Shown here: positions 9,069-16,027 of the stretch, one piece after another
Layout of the letters: every line of letters begins with the position of its first letter
Numbering within the stretch: the first letter of the stretch is position 1
NCBI RefSeq assembly: GCF_000633255.1
Contig: NZ_AYMJ01000017.1
Span: forward strand, 62,001-126,000
Source: Pseudomonas sp. H1h
GTDB taxonomy: Bacteria > Pseudomonadota > Gammaproteobacteria > Pseudomonadales > Pseudomonadaceae
Length of the DNA: 64,000 bases
Direction: 5' to 3'
Notes under the pieces: generated by a model
The model's database searches: none
Told to the model about the DNA's origin: nothing
What the model saw: only the letters and a program-made list of their open reading frames with translations
Program-made: the position numbers and the translations under genes

Positions 9069-10199
9069 ATGTTGGCAGTGGATGACGCTCAGCCCGTTGC
9101 AGCGTCGGTAGTCGAAGTGGGCGATGCCCGCGAGCGCTTTGCGCAGTGGCGCGAAGGCAGGGCGGGGAAGGTGCTGTCGGTCTCGGTGATCGGCGACAGC
9201 TACAGCGCCGGGCAGGATTTCTACCTCAACAAACTGGTGCAGCGCGTGGCCGGGGAGGTCGGATTTGCCGGTCCCGGTTATGTCGGCTTCAACCACGGTG
9301 CGGCGCTGGGTGGCACACATTTCAAATACACCCGCAGCAGTGAGAAGTACTTCGGCGGTGGCTGGCAGGTGTCCGGACTCGGTCAGGCCAGCCCCGACAG
9401 TCGCACGGTGACCGGCAAGCCCGGTGCCTGGCTTGAGATCGACGCCAGTGCGACACCGGCGATCAACACCGCCGTTACTCAGGCGAAATTGCTCTACCTG
9501 GGCACTGGCGAGTCCGCAGAGCTGCGCTATCGCTGGACGCCATCGCAAGACTGGCAGCCGCTGAAACTTGATGGCTCAGGCGTACAGGAAGTACCGCTGG
9601 CCGGTCTTGCGGCAGCGGCAGACTGGTCGTTCAGACTGGAAGTGGTGAAGGGCGCGCCGACCTTGTTTGGGCTGTGGATGAGCAATGATCACGACGGCGT
9701 ACGCGTGTCGAAACTGGCTGCATCGGGCGCAGCTTCCGCGGACTTCTATCACCAGGATCCGCAATGGCAGGTGCAGTGGAAAGCCGCCGTGTCGAAGATC
9801 CCCGCCGACATTTATCTGATCATGCTCGGCGGCAACGATCAGGGCTTTGGGGTCAAACCCGAACAGTATCTGCAGAACGTTCAGGGGCTGGTGGCAATGA
9901 TCCGCGAGATTCAACCGGCGGCGAGCATCAACCTGATCCTGCGCCAGGACACCACGCGTTCCAGCGCCTATCCGATGTCAGCGTACGCACAGGTCTTGCA
10001 GCCGTGGGCGCATGAGCAGCATCTGGGTTTCGCCAATCTGCAATGCGCCTTTGGGCCTGACGTCAAACGGTATGCCGCCGCGATGATCGGCCCGGACAAG
10101 ATTCATCCGCAGCCGGCCACGGGCGGGAAGGTGATTGCCGATTATTTCTATGGCTGGATCACCGGCACCAAGGATCGTTGCGACGTGTCACCACGATGA
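9069..10199 (+). CDS. SGNH/GDSL-type hydrolase
   Basis: This 376-residue protein is a predicted esterase of the SGNH fold. Block I GDSYSAG (nucleophile Ser) is near residue 41, the block III GGND with oxyanion Asn near residue 257, and a C-terminal DKIHP supplies the catalytic Asp and His. An inserted beta-rich domain separates blocks I and III. A GAAGGAAAT ribosome site precedes the ATG. No signal peptide or TM helix is visible at this start, which is odd for an enzyme acting on exported EPS; it may act on precursors in the cytoplasm or be exported another way. It follows the acyltransferase, suggesting a role in acyl editing. Confidence 0.8.
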   Translation: MLAVDDAQPVAASVVEVGDARERFAQWREGRAGKVLSVSVIGDSYSAGQDFYLNKLVQRVAGEVGFAGPGYVGFNHGAALGGTHFKYTRSSEKYFGGGWQVSGLGQASPDSRTVTGKPGAWLEIDASATPAINTAVTQAKLLYLGTGESAELRYRWTPSQDWQPLKLDGSGVQEVPLAGLAAAADWSFRLEVVKGAPTLFGLWMSNDHDGVRVSKLAASGAASADFYHQDPQWQVQWKAAVSKIPADIYLIMLGGNDQGFGVKPEQYLQNVQGLVAMIREIQPAASINLILRQDTTRSSAYPMSAYAQVLQPWAHEQHLGFANLQCAFGPDVKRYAAAMIGPDKIHPQPATGGKVIADYFYGWITGTKDRCDVSPR

Positions 10200-10227
10200 T
10201 CGTTCCCCACGCTCTGCGTGAGGTCGA

Positions 10228-10641
10228 TCAGGTGTCCTGCTGAAAAGCGTCGACTTGACTCAGCAACTCCGAGAGCTTCTGCGGCATCAGCTGCGTGGCA
10301 CAACGAGTCTCGACATTGATGATGATTGCCGGCTCGTTGCAGCACAGGCGCACGCGGAATCGCCAGTCGCTGAAGATCACTTTCAGACCATCACGGTCAT
10401 CCATTTCCAGCGCCTGCCCGGCGTAGCGTTTCTTCAGATGGGCGAGCAGGGGATAGGGATCTGCCAGCGTGCGACGAATATCGCCGGACGCGGGGAACAT
10501 GCCGATACGCTCCACCAGCAGAATGCTGCCCAGCCACGACTCGTTGGCGCTGGGCAATGGCTGATGGCGTGACAACCAGCTCACCACCCCGAGGTTGCCC
10601 ACCTCCCGTTCAATGTCCGCTGAATGTTGTGCGATGTTCAT
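10228..10641 (-). CDS. Orphan phosphohexomutase C-terminal-domain protein
   Basis: This 137-residue protein resembles the C-terminal domain of phosphomannomutase/phosphoglucomutase: DDRDGLKVIFSDWRFRVRLCCNEPAIIINVETR matches the family pattern in which a strand pair is followed by a phosphate-gripping R-x-S-x-T-E-P loop and VE. Here that loop reads RLCCNEP, so the canonical Ser/Thr are replaced. The catalytic domains are absent. It lies 37 bases downstream of galU on the same strand, so the pair is probably co-transcribed. It may bind phosphosugars or modulate GalU; that is inference. Confidence 0.6.
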   Translation of the reverse strand: MNIAQHSADIEREVGNLGVVSWLSRHQPLPSANESWLGSILLVERIGMFPASGDIRRTLADPYPLLAHLKKRYAGQALEMDDRDGLKVIFSDWRFRVRLCCNEPAIIINVETRCATQLMPQKLSELLSQVDAFQQDT

Positions 10642-10678
10642 GCTGGTCTCCTGAAAGAGAAGTGGGCGGGGAACCGTC

Positions 10679-11512
10679 TCAGCGGCCCTTGAGGTAAACG
10701 TTGTCGTAGCAGAAATTGGTCGCCTGCAAGTAACCCTCGGCGTCGCCGCAGTCGAAGCGCAGGCCCTTGAACTTGTAGGCCAGCACGCAACCGTTCTGCG
10801 CCTGTTTCATCAGCGCGTCGGTGATCTGGATCTCGCCACCCTTGCCGGGTTGGGTGTCGGCGATCAGGTCGAAGATGTCCGGGGTCAGGATGTAGCGGCC
10901 GATGATCGCCAGGTTTGACGGAGCGTCCTGCGGCGCCGGTTTTTCCACCATGTGGTTGACCCGGTAAATACCTTCGGAAATCAGTTCGCCGGCGATCACT
11001 CCGTATTTGTGAGTCTGATCGGCCGGGACTTCCTGGATGGCGACGATCGAGCAGCGGAATTTCTTGTACAGCTGGATCATTTGAGTGAGTACGCCGTCAC
11101 CTTCCAGGTTCAGGCACAGGTCATCGGCCAGTACCACAGCGAAGGGTTCATCGCCGATCAGCGGGCGGCCGCTGAGAATCGCGTGGCCCAGGCCTTTCAT
11201 TTCCACCTGACGGGTGTAGGAGAAGGTGCAGGTGTCGATCAGCTCGCGGGTGCCGGCGAGGAATTTTTCTTTCTCGGTGCCGCGGATCTGGTGTTCGAGT
11301 TCGTAGCTGATGTCGAAGTGGTCTTCCAGCGCACGCTTGCCCCGACCGGTGACGATTGCCATGTGCTGCAGGCCTGCGTCCCGTGCTTCTTCGACGGCGT
11401 ATTCGATCAACGGCTTGTTGACGATCGGCAGCATTTCCTTGGGCATGGCTTTGGTGGCCGGCAAGAAACGCGTGCCGTAACCGGCGGCGGGGAACAAACA
11501 TTTACGAATCAT
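10679..11512 (-). CDS. galU: UTP--glucose-1-phosphate uridylyltransferase
   Basis: This 277-residue cytoplasmic enzyme makes UDP-glucose from UTP and glucose 1-phosphate. The N-terminal nucleotide-binding signature AAGYGTRFLPATKAMPKEML is complete, followed by IVNKPLIEYAVEEA, and later by VVLADDLC and MVEKPAP; length matches pseudomonad GalU. I chose the ATG at 11512 (MIRKCLFPAAG) because homologues begin exactly there; an in-frame start 21 bases upstream would add MTVQDIF. An AGGA precedes it. Together with galE, divergent across a 0.39 kb promoter region, it supplies UDP-hexoses for this EPS and for LPS core. Confidence 0.97.
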   Translation of the reverse strand: MIRKCLFPAAGYGTRFLPATKAMPKEMLPIVNKPLIEYAVEEARDAGLQHMAIVTGRGKRALEDHFDISYELEHQIRGTEKEKFLAGTRELIDTCTFSYTRQVEMKGLGHAILSGRPLIGDEPFAVVLADDLCLNLEGDGVLTQMIQLYKKFRCSIVAIQEVPADQTHKYGVIAGELISEGIYRVNHMVEKPAPQDAPSNLAIIGRYILTPDIFDLIADTQPGKGGEIQITDALMKQAQNGCVLAYKFKGLRFDCGDAEGYLQATNFCYDNVYLKGR

Positions 11513-11901
11513 AAAAATATCCTGAACAGTCATGGAACACCGTCAACGGGTGCGCGCACTAACGAAGGTGTGCAAGTTTCAATGAATATTGAAGGACTGC
11601 TTTAATACCTGAGTCAGGTGCTGAGTGGCAATTAGCAAGCGCGGTAAAACATGACAATGTTATGAGATGTCGGTAACAGCGTTATTAGTTATTTTTAGTC
11701 GGTATCTGTTGATAGTGACGAGTGTACTTGGGGTGCTAATAAGTACCCGGCAATACAGTTTGACCTGCAAAAATATTTATTGCCAGTGGTTGAACTAATT
11801 TTGTTTGAGGCTGTTGTCGTCCTTCTTTGTGTGGTGCGCCACAGAATGAATAAAAGGGACTTGACAGGCTACTAGTCACTTATCCAATGACGGACCGCGC
11901 T
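11513..11901. promoter_or_regulatory. AT-rich divergent promoter region between galU and galE
   Basis: This 389 bp region is notably AT-rich. It contains AGTTATTTTTAGTC at 11687-11700, identical to 342-355 in the promoter region of the phosphatase-kinase operon, and CTAATA-like variants of the CTAACA motif (near 11735). No terminator or small ORF with a good ribosome site stands out. It probably holds the galE promoter and may coordinate sugar-nucleotide supply with the rest of the EPS locus. Confidence 0.5.
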
Positions 11902-12918
11902 ATGAAGATTCTGGTAACGGGTGGCGCCGGCTATATCGGCTCGCACACCACACTTGCGCTGCTGGAAGCAGGTTATGAAGTTGTTGTACTGGATAATCTT
12001 TGCAACAGCAGCGACGCGGCACTGCACGCGGTGGAAGGCATTTGCGGCAAACGTGCGTTGATGATCCGCGGCGATGTCTGTGACCGGACGTTGCTGGACC
12101 GGATTTTTCGCGAGCACCACATCGAAGCTGTCCTGCATTTTGCCGGGCTGAAAGCCGTGGGCGAGAGCGTGCGCAAGCCGCTGGAGTACTACGAGAACAA
12201 CGTCGGCGGCAGCGTCACGCTGTGCCAGGCGATGGCCGCGGCAGGGGTGTTCCGCCTGGTGTTCAGCTCGTCGGCCACAGTGTATGGCGAGCCTGCGCAG
12301 ATGCCGATCCGCGAGGATTTCCCCACCGGCGTTCCGACCAACCCTTATGGCCAGTCCAAACTGATCGTCGAGAACGTGCTGCGCGACCTGAGTCAGGCCG
12401 AGCCGCGCTGGAGCATCGCCTTGCTGCGCTACTTCAACCCGATCGGCGCCCATGACAGCGGGCACATGGGCGAAGACCCCAACGGCATCCCCAACAACCT
12501 GCTGCCTTACATCAGCCAGGTGGCGGTTGGCAGCCTGCAGGAGTTGTCGATCTTCGGCGACGATTACCCGACGATCGACGGCACCGGCGTGCGCGATTAC
12601 ATCCACGTCGTCGACCTTGCGGATGGCCACCTGAAGGCGTTGCAGTCGATTGCCGGTCGCCCGGGCATTCACACCTGGAACCTCGGTACCGGCGACGGCT
12701 ACAGCGTGATGCAAGTGCTGCGCGCCTTCGAGCAGGCCAGCGGGCAGCCGGTGCCATACCGGGTGATGCCGCGTCGCAGCGGTGACATCGCCGAGAGTTG
12801 GGCCGATGCCTCGAAAGCGGCAAAGGAACTCGGCTGGAAAGCCACGCGCAATTTGCAGGACATGGTCACCGATACCTGGCGCTGGCAATCGAACCATCCT
12901 CGCGGTTATCTCGAATGA
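11902..12918 (+). CDS. galE: UDP-glucose 4-epimerase
   Basis: This 338-residue NAD-dependent epimerase interconverts UDP-glucose and UDP-galactose. It shows the short-chain dehydrogenase Rossmann motif TGGAGYIGSHT at the N-terminus, FSSSATVYG, the catalytic NPYGQSK (Tyr-X3-Lys), and RYFNPIGAH, all expected of GalE, and the exact length of E. coli GalE. The ATG at 11902 (MKILVTGG) is preferred; an upstream ATG at 11887 would add five residues. Neither has a strong ribosome site. Its place between galU and the export genes implies that galactose is a component of the EPS. Confidence 0.96.
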   Translation: MKILVTGGAGYIGSHTTLALLEAGYEVVVLDNLCNSSDAALHAVEGICGKRALMIRGDVCDRTLLDRIFREHHIEAVLHFAGLKAVGESVRKPLEYYENNVGGSVTLCQAMAAAGVFRLVFSSSATVYGEPAQMPIREDFPTGVPTNPYGQSKLIVENVLRDLSQAEPRWSIALLRYFNPIGAHDSGHMGEDPNGIPNNLLPYISQVAVGSLQELSIFGDDYPTIDGTGVRDYIHVVDLADGHLKALQSIAGRPGIHTWNLGTGDGYSVMQVLRAFEQASGQPVPYRVMPRRSGDIAESWADASKAAKELGWKATRNLQDMVTDTWRWQSNHPRGYLE

Positions 12919-13149
12919 TGTCGTTCTAATACTGAATGTTAGTTTCGGTCAGGTGTTAGATATCGTCGGGAAAATACGCTGGAAATGCCTTTTGCAAGTC
13001 CGTAGATATAAACCTGCCGTTCGACTTTTATCAGTTGGGTAAGACTGTGAAAGAGCGACGGATCTTGTTCGCACTTTTCGCGGACTTGAACTCTACCACC
13101 TCTAACACCGGCCGGTTTTTAACAGGCCGACTGTTAGAAAGGAGTTGAT
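12919..13149 (+). promoter_or_regulatory. Leader with four CTAACA/TGTTAG motifs before the export genes
   Basis: TGTTAG occurs at 12937-12942, 12954-12959 and 13132-13137 and CTAACA at 13102-13107. An AACAGGCC...CTGTTAG arrangement lies just upstream of the gfcA-like gene. This is the densest cluster of the motif in the locus, consistent with an operator region controlling the export operon. Confidence 0.45.
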
Positions 13150-13386
13150 ATGAAAAAAGTGATGGCGATTGCCCTGTTGACGATGTTGAGCAACTGGGCA
13201 TCCGCCGCTGAAGCACCGCTTACTGCGGTAACCAATGTATCTGGCAGTGTCGCGGCTTCTACAGCGCCTGCTGCCAGTACGGCAATGGTTGCCAGCGCAG
13301 TCGCGGCGTCCAACAGCGGCGGAAGTGCCAACGGCGGTACCACCGGTACGACCGGTACCACCGGCACCACCGGCACGCACAACTAA
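13150..13386 (+). CDS. Small secreted Ser/Ala/Thr-Gly-rich protein, GfcA/YjbE-like
   Basis: This 78-residue protein has a signal peptide (MKKVMAIALLTMLSNWASA, cleavage after ASA-A) and a low-complexity mature part rich in Ala, Ser and Val. It ends in a TGTTGTTGTTGT-type repeat (residues about 66-76). E. coli YjbE and GfcA have the same architecture and the same place at the head of the yjbEFGH and gfc operons; their function is unknown. An AAAGGAG ribosome site precedes the ATG. It is followed by an intrinsic terminator, so it could be made in excess over the downstream genes. Confidence 0.8.
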   Translation: MKKVMAIALLTMLSNWASAAEAPLTAVTNVSGSVAASTAPAASTAMVASAVAASNSGGSANGGTTGTTGTTGTTGTHN

Positions 13387-13403
13387 CAGGAATATTTGTT
13401 AGT
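13382..13403. promoter_or_regulatory. Perfect inverted repeat ACTAACA-8-TGTTAGT
   Basis: ACTAACA (13382-13388) and TGTTAGT (13397-13403) form 7 bp arms around an 8 bp AT-rich spacer, overlapping the stop codon of the gfcA-like gene. It is the best palindromic example of the CTAACA motif found across the locus and looks like a protein-binding site. Confidence 0.45.
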
Positions 13404-13413
13404 GCAGTACAGG

Positions 13414-13446
13414 GTCGCCCGACGCAAGTCGGGTGACTTTGTTTTT
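13414..13446 (+). terminator. Intrinsic terminator/attenuator between the gfcA-like and Wza-like genes
   Basis: A 10 bp stem (GTCGCCCGAC, loop GCAA, GTCGGGTGAC, one G-U pair) at 13414-13437 is followed by TTTGTTTTTA. It lies in the 90 bp gap inside the export operon, so read-through would set the ratio of the small secreted protein to the export machinery. Confidence 0.8.
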
Positions 13447-13476
13447 AGATTTGCCCTTGAATAGCGTAGTGCCATT

Positions 13477-14595
13477 ATGACTCGTAGTTTTTCTCTCTTG
13501 ATGTTGGCAAGTATCGCTTTGCAAGGTTGCATGTTTTCCCCTGGCCAATACCTCAGCACCAGTGACATCACCCGCCAGGGCGCCAGCGAGAGCAGTCGGG
13601 TCGAACTGATCCCGATCACGCCCAAGCTGATCTCGATGACGCGCGCCACGCAAAAGCGTGAATCGGTGCCTGCGGAACTGCTGGCAACGCCTGCCGAATA
13701 CCGCATCGGCAGCAACGACGTGTTGTACATCACGGTGTGGGATCACCCGGAGCTGACCGCGCCATCGGGGGCACAACAGCAGATCGACGCCAACGGGCGT
13801 CTGGTGCGCTCCGATGGCACGCTGTACTACCCGTTCATCAAGGAAGTGCAGGCGGCCGGCAAAACCATCCAGCAACTGCGTGCGGACATCGAAACCCGAC
13901 TGTCGGCGTTCATCGCCGAGCCGCAAGTGGATGTTGCGGTGCTGCGTTTCGCCAGTCAGAAAGTGGTGGTCTCGGGCGCCGTGGCCAAGGCCGGTCCACA
14001 GCCGATTTCCACCAACCCGTTGAGCGTGGTCGAGGCCCTCGGTTCCGCCGGCATCGATACCAACAATGCCGATTTGTCGAGCCTGCTGCTGACCCGCAAT
14101 GGTCGGGTGTATCCGCTCAATCTCGACGCACTCAATCAGCACGATTCCGAGTTGCAGAACGTCTACCTCAAGGGGGGCGATCAGCTGTATCTGCCGTACA
14201 ACGACAACAAGCGCATTTACGTCATGGGCGAAGTCAATCAGCCCCGTGCGCTGAGCTTCAAGACTGCGACGATGAACCTGTCCGACGTACTTGGTTCGGT
14301 CGGCGGCTTGAGTCAGACCACCTCCAACGGCAATGCGGTGTACGTCATTCGCGGGGTGGAGAATCTCGATGTCGAGCCGGCGAAGATCTATCAGCTGGAA
14401 GCCGAGTCGCCAACGGCCATGGCCCTCGCTTCGCACTTTCAAGTACGTCCCCAGGACGTGGTGTATGTCGGGCCTGCCAACGTGACGCGCTGGAATCGCC
14501 TGATCAGCCAGTTGGTGCCATCGGCATCGATTGTCGGCACCGGCGCTTCCGCTGCGAAGAACTGGAGCGAATTCAGTAACAACAACGCCAAATAG
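13477..14595 (+). CDS. Polysaccharide export outer-membrane lipoprotein (Wza/GfcE-like)
   Basis: This 372-residue protein should form the outer-membrane translocon for EPS. A lipoprotein signal peptide ends in LQGC (Cys near residue 18). The Poly_export domain follows with YRIGSNDVLYITVWDHPEL and DANGRLVRSDGTLYYPFI, then SLBB-type beta-grasp repeats (VVVSGAVAKAGPQPI and IYVMGEVNQPRALSF). The C-terminal part, with TRWNRLISQLVPSAS, suggests the amphipathic helix that forms the pore in Wza. It would dock with the tyrosine autokinase encoded at 967. Confidence 0.93.
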   Translation: MTRSFSLLMLASIALQGCMFSPGQYLSTSDITRQGASESSRVELIPITPKLISMTRATQKRESVPAELLATPAEYRIGSNDVLYITVWDHPELTAPSGAQQQIDANGRLVRSDGTLYYPFIKEVQAAGKTIQQLRADIETRLSAFIAEPQVDVAVLRFASQKVVVSGAVAKAGPQPISTNPLSVVEALGSAGIDTNNADLSSLLLTRNGRVYPLNLDALNQHDSELQNVYLKGGDQLYLPYNDNKRIYVMGEVNQPRALSFKTATMNLSDVLGSVGGLSQTTSNGNAVYVIRGVENLDVEPAKIYQLEAESPTAMALASHFQVRPQDVVYVGPANVTRWNRLISQLVPSASIVGTGASAAKNWSEFSNNNAK

Positions 14596-14603
14596 GCCCG
14601 ACT

Positions 14604-15269
14604 GTGAAAACCTTGAAAGTTGGCGTCTGCCTGATGGCGGCCTTGTTGCTGTGTGGCTGTAACCCGCTGATGACCGCTTCGGTGCGCAACCTGAAATCAG
14701 CGGTGCTCGGCCCGGATGATCTGGATGTGACGGCGGCTCAGGTGGCCGAGGTCAAGTACCCGCAAATCAAACTGACCACGCCGTCCGGCTCCGGGGTGCT
14801 GGCGCTGGTGCGCGAGCGTGAAGACCTGCAGTTCTGGGTTGCCTCCGGCAAGCAGGTATTGCTGCTGCGTGACGGCCTCGCCGTGCGCACCATCGGCCTT
14901 GGCGTGGAGGGTGATCTGGACGGCACGCGGCTGTCCGACGACGCGCCGTTCAAACAAGGCCTGCACCGCGTTGCCGATGGCTTCACCACCCAGCGCTGGA
15001 TCGACCTTTACAAGGGGCAGGAAGTCGGCTTGATCGTCAACAGCCGCTTTTTGCGCCGGTCCACGCAAACCCTGGACATTCTCGACAAGGAATACACCGT
15101 GCTGCGTGTCGACGAGCAGATCGACGTCCCGGCCATCGGCCTGCGTGCGACCAACCATTATTGGGTTGATCCGGTGGACGGTTTCATTGTGCAGAGCGAG
15201 CAGCAACTGACCTCGCAATTGCGCGTGCGCATCGTGCAATTGACGCCTGATCGCAGGCATCTGCCGTGA
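14604..15269 (+). CDS. Outer-membrane lipoprotein, GfcB/YjbF family
   Basis: This 221-residue lipoprotein has lipobox LLCGC near residue 18 and a beta-rich body with VNSRFLRRSTQTLDILDKEY and NHYWVDPVDGFIVQSEQQL. This pattern and its position between the export lipoprotein and a GfcC-like gene match YjbF/GfcB, whose exact biochemical role in capsule secretion is unknown. The start is GTG at 14604, eight bases after the previous stop. The stop overlaps the next gene by 4 bases. Confidence rests on synteny plus overall features. Confidence 0.8.
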   Translation: MKTLKVGVCLMAALLLCGCNPLMTASVRNLKSAVLGPDDLDVTAAQVAEVKYPQIKLTTPSGSGVLALVREREDLQFWVASGKQVLLLRDGLAVRTIGLGVEGDLDGTRLSDDAPFKQGLHRVADGFTTQRWIDLYKGQEVGLIVNSRFLRRSTQTLDILDKEYTVLRVDEQIDVPAIGLRATNHYWVDPVDGFIVQSEQQLTSQLRVRIVQLTPDRRHLP

Positions 15270-16027
15270 AGCGCTTGCGGATGTTATCGGCTTGCCTGTT
15301 GTTGATCAGCGGCGTCGGTCAGGCAGCGGTCACCGTCAGCGGCGACGTCGCCAATCCGGGACCGGTCGAATTGCCACCAGGCGGGCGCTTGCTTGACGTG
15401 ATCAGCGTGGCGCAACCGAATGCCGAAGGTTACTGGCTGGCGGGGGAGTTGCTGCGTCAGTCGTTGCTGGACGAGCAGGCCCGGCTCAAGGCTGGGGTGC
15501 TGTTCGATCTGGATGTGCTGCAACGCATGGCTGCGCTGTTCGACCGCCCCGGTCGGGCGGCACTGGCGTTGCGCCTGTCCGGGCAGGTGCAGCAGATGGC
15601 GGTCACTGGCCGGCAGGTCGCGGATCTCGATCCGGTCGCGGTGGAAGTCGGTTTCGCGCGCAACATTCGCCTGGATGACGGCGATCGTCTGATCTACCCG
15701 AAGCGGGTCGATGAGGTGCAAGTGCTGGGCGCGGTTGCCGACACTTGCCACGTGCCTTATCAGCCGCTGCTGGAGGCGCGCGAGTACCTGCAAAGTTGCA
15801 CGCCGCTAGACGATGCCGAGGCCGATTATCTGTGGCTGATCCAGCCCAATGGTGCGGTCCGGCGCGTGGGCATTGCGCACTGGAATCGCGAGAGTGGGCA
15901 CTTCCCAGTGGCCGGCAGCAAGATTCTGGTGCCGGTGAAAAACGATGATCTTGATCCGCCTGTTCCTGAACTGAATCAGCAGTTGGCCGAATTGATTGCC
16001 ACGCAGCTGGCTGAGGTGGTTCGTTGA
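15266..16027 (+). CDS. Periplasmic capsule-biosynthesis protein, GfcC/YjbG family
   Basis: This 253-residue exported protein has a signal peptide ending GVGQA-AVTV, then VTVSGDVANPGPVELPPGGRLLDVI, a beta-grasp (SLBB-like) fold start as in GfcC. A second related segment, DGDRLIYPKRVDEVQVLGAV, follows in the middle. GfcC family members are soluble periplasmic proteins needed for group 4 capsule assembly. The GTG start overlaps the previous stop by 4 bases, and its own stop overlaps the next TTG start, so the four export genes are translationally coupled. Confidence 0.82.
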   Translation: MKRLRMLSACLLLISGVGQAAVTVSGDVANPGPVELPPGGRLLDVISVAQPNAEGYWLAGELLRQSLLDEQARLKAGVLFDLDVLQRMAALFDRPGRAALALRLSGQVQQMAVTGRQVADLDPVAVEVGFARNIRLDDGDRLIYPKRVDEVQVLGAVADTCHVPYQPLLEAREYLQSCTPLDDAEADYLWLIQPNGAVRRVGIAHWNRESGHFPVAGSKILVPVKNDDLDPPVPELNQQLAELIATQLAEVVR

